DNA of 64,000 nt, from assembly GCA_963854835.1 (NCBI GenBank), contig OY978526.1, forward strand, positions 42,447,140 to 42,511,139. Reading direction: 5' to 3'. Position numbers and translations under genes: made by a program. Every line of letters begins with the position of its first letter. Position 1 is the stretch's first letter. This document shows, piece after piece, positions 1 through 11,062 of the stretch. The notes beneath the pieces were generated by a model. That model worked only from the letters and a program-made list of their open reading frames with translations, ran no database searches and was not told where the DNA came from. Origin of the DNA: Megamerina dolium (lineage: Eukaryota > Arthropoda > Insecta > Diptera > Megamerinidae).

Positions 1-673
1 GTACTCGGTTTTGTGAATAATTGGTTCGAAAATATAAGCTTCGTTCGTAAAGCAGTAATACAGTTGCACGTTTGACGAAGCTACGCGTTCGTCAAAAAAA
101 CCTGCGGCAGTACTGATTTTCGTCAAAAGTTTTTTAATGTAAGCACATTTACATTTGAACGGCACATCTCCTTAATGCAAGCAGTTAGCAATTCTTCCGA
201 CAGCAGCAATTTGCCATTAAAGAACTTTGCGACAAAATTCATAAAAAGTAAACTATTAGCTATCTTGCATTACGCTATCAGTTTTGAATTCTCTATCACG
301 TAAATCGAGAGCGTTGTATTAATAATAATAATAATATTATTCATTGTTTAATCGCATTTATGCATAATCTTTATAAACCGAAGCGCCAACATTTATTTGC
401 AAAAACTGTGATCAGCTTTGACTTGAATATCAAGTGGAAACGCGCCTTGATAGGGAAAATTTATGTCAAGTCGATGATCAATTTCTAAAAGTGCGAGTGT
501 GTTATTGAGAAAGTGTGAGTTCATTGCAAATTGAAAGAAAGTTATTGATTGTGAAACCACCAAGTTAGTGTTGCTCTATCAGTACATGATAGAGTCAACA
601 TGATGTACAACGGTTGCACAATTATCAATTATCTATCTCTCAGCTGATTCATTTTGAGTTAATGTCAAAATAC
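1..673. other. no gene recognised
   Basis: AT-rich sequence with no convincing reading frame, splice pattern or repeat. It ends at the left target-site copy (661-673) of the LINE that follows. It may be upstream regulatory DNA or an intron of a gene outside the window. Confidence 0.4.
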
Positions 674-1847
674 TTACTTACTTACTTATGTGGCCATAAC
701 AACCGAATATCGATTTAGGCCGAAAATAACATGCTTCGCCAGCCATCTCTGTTCAAGGGACAAAGTCCCTTACTACTTCAAAAGCGTAGTTGTCAACAGT
801 GACGTGCTGTCCAAGACGCCGGGACTCTTTGTTTGTTGACACTAGATACTTCGTCTTGCCCTCGTTCACCGTGAGACTCATCCGACGCGACTCTCTTTCC
901 AACTCTGAGAATGCTGCACTGACTGCTCGCCTGTTCATGCCGATTATGTCAATATCGTCGGCATACGCTAACAGCATGACACTTTTGTTGAAGATAGTGC
1001 CATTATGTCGTAGATCAGCAGCTCGTATTATTTTCTCCATAATAAGATTGAAGAAGTCGCATGATAACGAATCATCTTGTCTGAAACCCCGTTCGGTATT
1101 AAACGGTGCGGAGAGGTCCTTCCCAATTTTCACTGCACAACGAGAGTTATGCAGTGTCATTCTACAAGCTCGAATGAGCTTTGCAGGAATACCGAACTCA
1201 GACATTGTTGCATAGAGGTAATCCCTTACCGGACTGTCGAAAGCGGCTTTATAATCAACAAATAGGTGGTGTGTGTCAATCTGTTTTTCTTGGGTCTTCT
1301 CCAGGAATTGGCGCAGTGTGAAAATCTGGTCGATGGTGGATTTACCAGGTCCGAAGCCACACTGATACAGTCCAATCAGGTTGCTGAGCATAGGCTTCAA
1401 CCTTTCACACAGTACGCTCGATAGAACCTTGTATGCGATTCCACGGTAGTTGGCGCAAATTGTGGGGTCTCCTTTTTTATGTACAGGACAGAGAACACTG
1501 AGCCTCCAATCATCAGGCATGCTTTCATCCGACCATATTCTGCTTATGAGCTGGTGCATGCGGGTGAGCAGCTCATCGCCTCGGGTCTTAAACAACTCGG
1601 CAGGCATGCCATCAGCACCTGCAGCTTTGTTGTTCTTCAGCCTTAAAATGGCCGTTTCAACCTCGTCATAGTCGGGTGATGGAATATCAACAATATCATC
1701 TGTAATTGGGGTTATCGGGCAATCTCCTCCACTGGCGGAATTGTTCGTAGCATCGCCATTCAGTAACGTGGAGAAGTTTTCCCTCCATGGGCTCAGTACA
1801 CTCTGGACATCTGTGACCAGATCCCATTTCCATCACGACAAGAAGAG
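674..1847 (-). mobile_element. 5'-truncated, internally deleted RTE/jockey-type LINE (copy 1)
   Basis: The minus strand encodes part of a non-LTR reverse transcriptase (main open frame 753-1607). Visible motifs are the fingers/palm start around CPVHKKGD, the VDYKAAFDS box and the catalytic YADD followed by IDIIG. The 3' end at 674 carries the short TAAG-unit tail (read as ACTTACTTACTT on +). A 13-bp direct repeat, AATGTCAAAATAC, flanks the copy at 661-673 and 1848-1860, which is a target-site duplication and fixes both ends. The element is 5'-truncated. It also lost about 0.5 kb internally: the frame jumps from EVVRDFV straight to the last residues before the 3' end (near 752), which copy 2 at 25509-26340 retains. 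It is dead as an autonomous element. Assignment to the RTE group rather than another APE-type LINE is an inference. Confidence 0.9.
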
Positions 1848-1860
1848 AATGTCAAAATAC

Positions 1861-2297
1861 AATAGATAAATAACTGATTTTTTCAGTCTGTGACATATGA
1901 TTGGTCCGTCTATTTTTGTCAATGGGTCCCTGTCAAACAAAAAACGTAACGTATGACAGGTGACAGATTCTATGGACCGATGGCTTAAGACCCATAAATT
2001 ACTATCGCACTAGCAACGCCTGTCTCCGAGGGAACATATTTGATGTTATTGTTGATGTTCTTTCCTAAAGAGACTTTTTTCATTCTTTCACGTGATTTTA
2101 ACACTATAAGAACAAACCCAATTCAAAAGAAAACTTTTTCATACTTTAGAGACAATTTTGTCTTTACAGCAACTGTTGCTGGTGATATTACCCTATGCGC
2201 TCTTGTATATTGATGTTTTCGGTGCATTTTGACAAAAATAGAGTGAGAGCGCGATGAGAGGGAACGTCAAAACGATGTGACAATTGAGAAAATCAAT
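1861..2297. other. Tace upstream region
   Basis: No coding feature. This 0.4 kb between the LINE and the first Tace methionine presumably contains the Tace promoter and 5' UTR. No core promoter motif could be assigned with confidence. Confidence 0.35.
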
Positions 2298-2327
2298 ATG
2301 TACATATTTTGCAAAAACTTCTCAACA

Positions 2328-5300
2328 ATGTCAACAAATTGCAAAGAGTTTCAGATTCAATGTACAATATATATTATTTTTGCGAGTATTTTAATACAAG
2401 ATGCACGTAAGTACTTTAATAAGATGATGAGCATTGTGTCTAAATTGAAATTAATGAAAAACATTGCAGATACTCTGCATCGCAGTCTTCGACATTACGA
2501 GATATTTCACAGTGATGATGTGATGCATAAAATTATCAAAAGAGGCCTTAAACAGAGCTCAAATCCTTACAATATCATCGAAGAAGTGGAATTCAAAACA
2601 TTGGGCAGAAGTTTCCGTTTAATATTGCATCCACACCGTGAGGTTCTGCACAGTAATTTTAAAGCATATGCTGTGGATGGTGATGGTAATGAAACAGTCG
2701 TTCACTTAGGTATGTCGCAATCCATATCTATACACAAAAGTCACACTTGTTAATCATGGTTTATTTAAAGATCATGATAATTTTTATTCTGGGCGAGTAT
2801 TTGGCGAAATGGATTCCTCTGTTAGAGCACACATTGAAGACGGATTAATGACTATGTCCATACAGCTACCTGACGAAATTTATCATATCGAGGTAAAGCA
2901 ATTTAACCGCAATTTTTAGAACATTGTTAATTTTTATCATGCCACTTGTAGCCTTCGTGGCGCTTTTTACCAGTGGCAAAAAACAAAACAATGGTTGCAT
3001 ATAGAACATCCGATATGAAGTTGAATTGGAATCGACCAAAAAATGATATGGGAGGTGCCCCGCTTACCTGCGGTTATGTTAAAGAGGGTTTAGGTTTGTT
3101 GCTGATTTAAAAATATTGTTCCGTGTATAAAGTTAGTTTATTTGTTTAGAATTAGAAGTTGATGATCATGACGATGATGATGACGCATTGTTCGATAGTG
3201 ATTTTTATCAGAGTGAAAAGCAAAGTCAAAGGAAATCACGTAAAAAACGTCAAACTGATCAATATGAATATACACCAACAAAAACTCGTTGTCCGTTATT
3301 ATTGGTAGCTGACTATCGGTTTTTTCAAGAAATGGGCGGTGGCAATACTAAAACAACTATTAACTATTTGGTGAGCTAAAATGATATTATTCTGTTAAAT
3401 TCGCCAATTTAGTTATTATATCATGTGTATACATACAATTATCACATTTCAGATTAGTTTAATCGATCGTGTACATAAAATATATAATGATACAGTTTGG
3501 CAAGATCGTTCAGTAAGTCAATGGGATAGAAGCATATATATTTGTTATTTCGGATAAATAAATAAAAAGTAAACAATTTTATTTGCAGGATCAAGAGGGA
3601 TTTAAAGGCATGGGTTTCGTCATAAAGAAAATAGTTGTACACTCAGAGCCAACACGTTTACGTGGAGGAGAATCCCATTACAATATGATACGTGAAAAAT
3701 GGGATGTACGAAATTTACTCGAGGTATGAAAAATAAATCGCTTTTAAATAAACAAATATTCACACTACTACGCATGCATAATTTAGGATAAGAAAAAAAA
3801 AATAACGTCCTTATCATAACTACATACTACATTGCCTATATTTCTTTCCTTGTTCTTCTCATTATCGTTGCGATTATTAAAAAAAAAACATTGCTACGAA
3901 AATCTAGGTCTTTTCACGGGAGTATAGTCATAAAGATTTTTGCTTAGCTCATCTCTTCACTGACTTGAAATTTGAAGGTGGCATTTTAGGCTTGGCTTAT
4001 GTTGGTTCACCACGACGCAATTCAGTTGGTGGAATTTGCACTCCAGGTTGCATAAATATTCAACGATTGATCGTTTTCTCTACTTTTGTTTTTTTCACTT
4101 TTGTTCCCTTTTGATTTATTGTGTACCCACATATAATTTTTTTAAATTCATTCCTTTTTGTATGTGTTTATATTACATGTCTAATGTAGTTTTGTATTAT
4201 TTGTGGATTTGCAGAGTATTTTAAAAACGGTTATACATTGTATTTGAATTCCGGCTTGAGCAGTTCTCGAAATCATTACGGTCAACGTGTAATTACGCGT
4301 GAGGCTGACTTAGTGACGGCACATGAATTTGGCCATAATTGGGGATCCGAACATGATCCTGACATACCCGAGTGTTCACCTAGTGCTTCACAGGGCGGCA
4401 GTTATTTAATGTATACCTACTCGGTCAGTGGTTACGATGTGAATAATAAAGTGAGTATCGACGGCAGAACTCAAAAGGGAGTCCACTTATGTATGTGATT
4501 TTTAGAAATTCTCTCCATGTTCTTTGCGATCAATACGAAAAGTTCTACAGGCGAAATCTGGTCGTTGCTTCTCAGAGCCTGAGGAATCATTCTGTGGCAA
4601 TTTGCGTGTCGAAGGAGATGAACAGTGTGATGCTGGTTTGTTAGGCACTGAGGATAATGATGCTTGTTGTGACAAGAATTGTAAATTGCGACGCAATCAG
4701 GGCGCAGTTTGCAGTGATAAAAATTCTCCATGCTGTCAAAATTGCCAATTTATGCCATCAGGCATGAAGTGTCGAGATGCACAATATGCAACATGTGAAC
4801 AGGAGGCACGTTGTACAGGTACACATGCCGAGTGCCCGAAATCTCCAGCCATGGCGGATGGTACCATTTGCCAGGAACGTGGGCAATGTCGAAATGGCAA
4901 ATGCATTCCATATTGCGAAACACAAGGCCTGCAGAGTTGTATGTGTGACATCATAGAAGATGCATGCAAACGGTGCTTATAATTTAGATACACCCTATGG
5001 ATATCTATAATTTTGAATTCAATTTTAATCCCTTTTAGGTGCTGTCGCATGAGTATTAACGAAACGTGCTTTCCAGTTGAACCGCCAGATGTATTACCAG
5101 ATGGTACTCCTTGTATACAAGGATTTTGCAATCAGGTAATATTGCTACTAATTATTCAATGAAAAATAAAATCTTTCTAAGCATTTCTTACCTAGGGCGT
5201 ATGTGAGAAAACCATTCAAGATGTTGTTGAACGATTTTGGGATATTATTGAAGAAATCAATATTAATCGTCTTTTACGCTTATTCAAAGACAATATTGTC

Positions 5301-6043
5301 AGTACGTATCTAGTATATTGACAAGTAATATAGCCTCATCACATGTTCTGAACATAGATTATACTACATATACTTTCCGAATCGTTTGTGAGTTTCGAAT
5401 AATTGTAATCATACAAATTATTTGAGGAAATACTGAAGAATTTAAAAGTTACCCATTATTATCCTTTATTGTAAAAAAAAATTAAGCATTTCTTTATTTG
5501 AACACTATGTGAAACACTTCTAAAAGATCATAGCTCAGAAAATGTGATGTCACAAGAGTTATGCAATTCGGCCAATAATACTGTTCAAATTAACATGTAA
5601 GCTCAGCCCAAGTGTATTATTAAAACTGCTGACAGCAAAGAAAAAAAGTTCGCTTTCCTCGAATTAATGATAGTTTTGAAAAATTCTTTGGAACTCGCAC
5701 ATCGATCGGAACGTGTGGTAATACTATATTTACGAATATTCAATTTTCTAATTTATATTTTTCATTTGCCAATAGTCGTAGTTGTATTAATTACCTCACT
5801 CTTCTGGATACCAGCAAGTCATGTTGTATCGTATTATGATCGAAAGAAATTGCGTCACGAAAAGAAATTGAACGAATGGAGTGAAAAATTAGATTTAATA
5901 CATCCTACCGATAGACGGCGGGTTATACATATTAGGTAAGTGTAGACATTGTTAATTTATGTAAATGCAAACAAAATCGTATATTAATCATACAAAATCA
6001 TTTCAGAGTACCAAGACAAAAAATATCTGTTGCACGAATGTGA
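2328..6043 (+). CDS. Tace: ADAM17/TACE metalloprotease
   Basis: Membrane sheddase of the ADAM17 family, which cuts ectodomains of membrane proteins. Thirteen exons join in frame: 2328-2709, 2771-2892, 2952-3087, 3150-3370, 3453-3512, 3589-3723, 3908-4046, 4215-4450, 4506-4972, 5039-5135, 5196-5301, 5776-5935 and 6007-6043, giving 765 aa. A hydrophobic signal segment follows the start (about residues 12-24). The prodomain has a cysteine-switch-like PLTCGYV near 206 and a furin-type site RKSRKKR ending near 247. The catalytic zinc site [11 protein letters not shown] lies at about 435-445, with a Met-turn (SYLMYTYS) downstream. A cysteine-rich disintegrin/membrane-proximal part fills exons 9-10, one transmembrane helix spans the exon 11/12 junction (about 698-722), and a short basic tail ends in exon 13. 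An in-frame ATG at 2298 would add 10 residues. All catalytic residues are present. Its 3' end faces Nph, with about 0.4 kb between the stop codons. Confidence 0.93.
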
Positions 6044-6457
6044 GCAGATGAAGGTGCGTGGAATTTTAGTGACTATATGCTAAATACTTTTAAAATCATA
6101 ATACACAATCGAGCTCAAATTTTCATTGAGTGTAACACATACAGTCTTCGTTTGCCCCCATCAACTGCCAATTACAATAAAAGAGAAATTTAATATTGGC
6201 TCTTGTGTAATGCTCTTATTGTATAACATTTCTATATTACAAAATATTTATTGTACAATAAATTCATTTGCGTCAAGTATTTATGCAATTGGAATGACTG
6301 CCAAATGCTATGTTTAAACTTTCCATATTGTGGCATTACATTCAATCTACGCATTGCAGCTCAAAATATTAAAATGATTTTAAATTACATATTTTGTTTG
6401 TTACTTATCTTAGGTATAAATTTTATGAAATTGTATTTTATTTCTGCATTATTCGGT

Positions 6458-7083
6458 TTATTTCTTTTTATTACTCTTTTTGCCGTTTGTTTGCGGTGGA
6501 GGAGCCTCATTGTCGTCATCATCATCCTCCTCATCAAAATCGTCCTCATCTTCATCATCCTTATTAGCGGACCGTCCCCATACCTCGACCATTTCGTGAA
6601 CAAAGAGTTGTCCGTAAATGTATACTGGTCCCTTCCCCTGGATTAGCTTAAATGTAACGGAATTGCTTGGGAATTCAATATTTGGACGTAGTAAACGTGT
6701 TTCGCCTGCCTTCAAAACAGCGATGGGAATTTTTAGTGTTTCTTTTTCGTCAACTCTTGTTTCTGCCTGAAATTAGTCCTTTAGGAATATGCTTTTTCCG
6801 CCTTTTTAGAAAATCACTTTTTACCTGAACAACATTGAATTCGCCATCTTTAGCGTCCACACCGAGGCATATATGTTTGATAAATAACTTTTGATCTACT
6901 TTATCGTCTGTTACTTCACATTGAGCTAAAGGTTCCTTTTCGCTCAGAGTTACTCCTGGAAATTTTAATTTATAGAATCATAGAACAAAATTACATCGGG
7001 TACACACAACTATCAAAGGTATAACCTATGAATGAGGCTCAAGATAATCACATTTACATACCATAAAATGATACTGTCTCCAT
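6458..7083 (-). CDS. Nph: nucleophosmin, nucleoplasmin-family histone chaperone
   Basis: Three exons join at 7083-7062, 6955-6825 and 6766-6458 to give 153 aa beginning METVSFYGVTL. Nucleoplasmins form pentamers that bind histones and assist chromatin assembly. Visible features are the N-terminal FYGVTL strand, the conserved core segment IPIAVLKAGETR, the SVTFKLIQGKGPVYIYG strand, a long Asp/Glu run (about residues 122-138) typical of the acidic histone-binding tract, and a lysine-rich end. The intron phases (1, then 0) match those of Nlp at 18425-31665, so the two genes are old paralogues. The weaker match to Drosophila Nlp, plus its position beside Tace, supports the name Nph. It is convergent with Tace. 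No defect is seen. Confidence 0.92.
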
Positions 7084-7500
7084 GATTCTGATCAAATATT
7101 CAGTTTTTCTCCAATTAAAATTAAAACAATCGTTTATTATGTCTACAATTATTGGTGTAAATTCACACGTGCCGCCACACGGATAATAAAACGCAACGAA
7201 GAAAGCTACGAACAAAGAAATGTACAGGAACTGTCAAAACATAACAAATGTCATGCGATTTTTTATCAACGCGGTAGATGAACCGGCACATAAAGAAAGG
7301 TGCCACACTGCACTCTATCATACAAATTACATTTCCCCAGTCTAACTATAAATTGTACGGTAATATATGAATGACGCTTATTATGTATATTTTTGCGGAG
7401 AGTTATGTAATACATTATATATTATATTAGAGTTTCCTTTATATATGCTGTTCTTTGCACTTGTTTACTCTTATTTTTATTGTATTGTGAACAGAGCTAG
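7084..7500. other. intergenic, upstream of Nph
   Basis: AT-rich, with no coding feature. It should contain the Nph promoter. The recognisable segmental duplication starts at about 7500. Confidence 0.4.
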
Positions 7501-7675
7501 TTTCACCAAAAAGTGTCCTTGATTTGAGTTTAAATTTCAAACAATTTTAGAATTATGGCAACCATTTGTGTTTTAAGCATTTTCTTTGGCGCCTAAGTAG
7601 AGCGAATACCGCATAAAATGAAATTGCAAAAATGTGACAGCATTTGTAGCACCGGTTTGGCATTCTTCTTCATAT

Positions 7676-8240
7676 AAAGTGTTTTCCATTAGGGACATAA
7701 CAATTTCATATCTTTATATGAACGCACCCTTAAACTTTTTTAATCAACTGTCAATGTCAAAACGTTAGTTAAAGTCAACATTTTTCGTCATAGTAAAGTT
7801 CACGAACCAGCAACGTTTGGAAATGATTAAAAATGACTACCGAAATTCTGAGTCGGTGGTCGCAACTTTAAAAGCGCTTACTCCAATTTTCGGCTGTAAT
7901 AATCGTCCCACCCGACAGGCTGTGCGTGCTATAGTAGATAAATTCGAGTCCACATTTTCATTATTGGACGTTCCGGTGCCAAAAAGACGTCGTACCGCTC
8001 GAAGCGAAGAAAATATCGCAGCCGTAAGTGCATCGATTCAAAATGAGCCAAATCAGTCGATTCCACGTCGTTCTCGAGAATTGGGCATAGCTCAAACGAC
8101 ACTGTGGCGTATTTTGCGAAAAGATCTTGGCTTGCATGCTTACAATATCAAATTGACTCAAAAACTAAAGCCACTTGATCATTTGAAACGCCGAAACTTC
8201 TCCAATTGGGCTCTGACGAAGCTTGAAGAAAAAGCTTCGT
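7676..8240 (+). mobile_element. truncated Tc1/mariner-superfamily element
   Basis: The frame 7817-8263 encodes the N-terminal DNA-binding half of a transposase: a helix-turn-helix around VATLKALTPIFGCNNRPTRQ, a linker VPKRRRTARSEE and a second HTH near SRELGIAQTTLWRILRKDL. It stops after NWALTKLEE, so the catalytic DDE/D domain is missing. The boundaries come from comparison with copy B, where CTCATATATTTCTGCAAAG is uninterrupted. It separates the shared 5' flank from Nlp copy A exon 1. A more decayed relative lies at 52240-52510. Confidence 0.8.
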
Positions 8241-8804
8241 CTGCAAAAGGTAGAGCACTTTAGATTATTCTCTAAGTACAAATCTATTATAGAAAAAGAA
8301 GTCCCATAATTACCATATAATCATAATGTCAGATGAATTATTTTATGGTAAATAAGTTAATATAAGGGTTATTAATCAATTTTAGTTATCCATACTATAG
8401 GAAATTATGAACGGAAATGGCAGAATCTATTTTATATTTTGCCAACAAAGTATAAATGTGCACATTTTATACTTTAGTTATCTAAATTGGTTATATTAAA
8501 ACTCCCTATATAGGTGTTACTCTTACCGGCGAAAACAACACAGTGTCGTGGGATGTACTCTCAAACGACGAAGACTTTCCCCGAGGTCAAAGACTAATAA
8601 TCAAACAAATTCTATTGGGTGCTGAAGCAAAAGAAGATGGATTCAATGTAGTTGAGGTAAGATCACAGTCTTCCAAAGTAGTTCTTGGTGTAAAAACATA
8701 ACCGTGAAAGGTGTATGACTTGTGTACTTTTAAACTTTATGTTCTTAAAACAATATCTTTACGGCTACAATTCCAACACTCGATGTATAGTCTATATTTA
8801 TTTA

Positions 8805-10605
8805 CGAGGGCGGATTTATAAAGAATCTACCTAAGTAGAAAAAAAACATTTTTTTTTTTTCAAAAACCATTTATTTCTCAACCTAGTCTCCTTTTACTTC
8901 GACATACTTAGTAAGACGATATTCCAACTTTTTTATATCATCTGAATAATACGATTTCGGGAACCCATCAAAATACGAGTTAGTTTCGGTAATCACTTCT
9001 TCGTTTGAGCTGAATTTTTTTCCTGCGAGCCATTTTTTCAAGTTTGGAAACAGGAAAAAGTCACTAGGAGCTAAATCTGGACTATAAGGTGGATGATCAA
9101 CCAATTCGAAGTGTATTTCACTTAATTTTAGCATCGTATCTAATGCTGTGTGAACCGGTGCGTTTTCTTGAAGAAAGAGCACTTTTTTCTTCTTTAAATG
9201 TGGTCGTTTTTTCTTGATTGTATCATTCAATTGATCCAATAATGCACGATAATACTTTCCTGTGATTGTGGATCCTTTTTCAAGATAATCGATAAGCAAT
9301 ATTCCGAGTGCATCCCAAAATACAGTGGCCATAACCGATTTCAATGCCTTCGCCTTCTTCGGAACACTTCCACCAGCTTCCCTCCATTGTTTCGATTGAT
9401 TTTTGGTTTCAGGTGTGTAGTGGTGGACCCACGTTTCATCAACAGTTATTAATCGACGCCAAAAATCAAGAGGATTGCGCTTTATCATGTCCCAACACCG
9501 CTGTGAAGTGGTCTCTCGAACTCGTTTTTGTTCGACACTGAGCAAACGCGGCACCCATCTTGCTTTTTCATATGCAAATGTTCATGCAAAATGTTGAACA
9601 CACGTTCATATGAGATTTTTACCATTTCAACAATCTCACGCAACTTGACTCGGCGATCATTCAAAACGATATCGAGGATGTTCTTGATATTTTCTTCAGT
9701 AACCACCTCTTTTGGCCTTCCTGTTGATGGTATTGTTGCAGTGCTTGTTCGGCCGCGTTTAAATTCAGCAATCCAATATTTTACCATCTAATCTGACGGA
9801 GCAGACTCACCATAATGTTTATCGAGCTTTTCTTTTGTCTCTTTCGCCGTTTTCCCTTTCAAATAATAGGGTTTAATCACTGCACGAAATTCTCTTTTTT
9901 CCATTTTTCAAGAAACACAAAAGTTGGTTACTTCAAACGACTACAACAAATAAACTAATCGATGAATTTGGGTGAAATTTTAACAGCTGACGTTTGACAG
10001 ATCGCAATTTCAAATGTGTTTGTGTTTGTGCTGCCTTTTTCGTACTTATAGCCTAGACAGACGGCAGCCTAATTCCGGATTACCGGCTCACTTAATCCGA
10101 ATAAAATAATAACCTGACAGACGGCAGTATTGCGGATTAACTAAACGGCTGATTGCTCTTTTAATAGATTTGTTCACTTACATTACTATCACTATCAATT
10201 TTTGTCATCTGTCACTCTCGATATGAGAAAATCTACAAGAATTACGTGAACTGAAAACTATAAGAAACTTGTAAATTGACATTCACAGTTCTTAATTGAC
10301 AGCTGGATTTATTTGTTCGCCAACGCTTTTCATGTTGAAAACTGTTAACAGTTGTTGAAAGTTTTTTGTTAGCGAACACACCTAATGGTTTGTAAAATGG
10401 ATGGAGAAAAATTCACAATAGACAATTTTCAGCGGTGTTGCCAGCGCAAATTGACCTAATTCTCTTTTATTTTGAGAATTAACTCATAGAGTTTATGCGG
10501 ATTAGCTGCAGTTAATGCCCGAGTTAATTCGAATTAACTCGGTAATCCGGAATTAGGCTGCCGTCTGTCTAGGCTATTAGGTAGCTTCTTTATCAATCCG
10601 CTTCG
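8805..10605 (-). mobile_element. inactive mariner (DD34D) transposon
   Basis: Imperfect terminal inverted repeats (8805-8835 and 10577-10605; CGAGGGCGGATTTATAAAG) are flanked by TA at 8803-8804 and 10606-10607. Copy B shows the empty site. The minus-strand transposase is spread over 9904-8883 in broken frames: it starts MEKREFRAV, has a stop at about 9788 just before MVKYWIAEF, and shifts frame near 9530. The C-terminal part (9554-8883) shows VDETWVHHYTPE with the first catalytic Asp and SPDLAPSDFF with the third. The central motif reads QENAP where active mariners have a DNA motif, so the second catalytic Asp is Glu. Copy dead. Confidence 0.92.
10049..10576. mobile_element. PIF/Harbinger-like MITE inside the mariner terminal repeat
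   Basis: A 528-bp element with perfect terminal inverted repeats of at least 37 bp (beginning TAGCCTAGACAGACGGCAGC). It is flanked by TTA at 10046-10048 and 10577-10579. Removing it and one TTA restores the mariner right inverted repeat (CTTAGGTAG, the complement of CTACCTAAG on the left). The ACAGACGGCAG motif recurs subterminally at about 10108. No coding capacity. The 3-bp TTA duplication is the PIF/Harbinger signature; the superfamily call rests on that alone. Confidence 0.88.
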
Positions 10606-10619
10606 TATAATTTAAATGT

Positions 10620-11055
10620 TAGTGTAACCTTGTTAAAGTAAATTGGTAAATATGACCTATAGTGGGGTCACTTTGGGGTTGTGTATTTAAATATCATTTA
10701 CAAATGATTTACTACATGAAAATATATGACGTGTTTTAAGTTGTAGACGGGATGTAACTACAACGGATGTATTCATCCAGTTCCAGCATATTAATTTACA
10801 ATTTAGTAAATGTAAGTCATCACGAAGAGATTATATTCTGTGCAATAGATTTCACATATATTTAGAAATGGTTCATTGGCTATTTCATTCGTCTTTCCAA
10901 TGCCACCGTAGGATTAATTGCATGTTGTTGTTGTTGTTGTTGAACCGTTGGCAACAACAGCTTTCACATCATTACTTTTTGCTGACACATTTTTTACAAT
11001 TTAAGATTTAAGATACTCGGCCGAAGAATAATTAAGTATCACAATGACCCGTTCA
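10620..11055 (-). pseudogene. SLC26 transporter exons 8 and 7, duplicate relic
   Basis: The segment aligns with exons 8 (18995-19204) and 7 (19273-19440) of the SLC26 gene. Conserved blocks include the reverse complement of LLNCKLICWNW (about 10790-10830) and the STAS-domain coding stretch at 10950-11050. Small deletions (for example in the region matching 19045-19070) and a GTT-repeat expansion at 10923-10942 break the frame. The 5' exons are absent; the relic is cut by the repeat that starts at 11063. Confidence 0.85.
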
Positions 11056-11062
11056 TGATTTT

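Larger units (their letters stand above)
7500..11055 (+). repeat. segmental duplication, copy A (Nlp 5' exons plus SLC26 3' exons)
   Basis: When the inserted transposons (about 7676-8240 and 8805-10605) are removed, this stretch aligns collinearly with 18160-19450: the shared 5' flank (7545-7675 with 18206-18340), Nlp exons 1 and 2, and the inverted SLC26 exons 8 and 7. The copy B sequence reads straight through both insertion sites. Alignment stops where the repeat at 11063 begins. A further matching block, Nlp exon 3, is at about 13195-13500 (with 31325-31860). Confidence 0.9.

Noticed and set aside
790..1215. 141-codon plus-strand frame
   Set aside because: Antisense to the reverse transcriptase of the LINE, in a shadow frame, with no independent coding signal.
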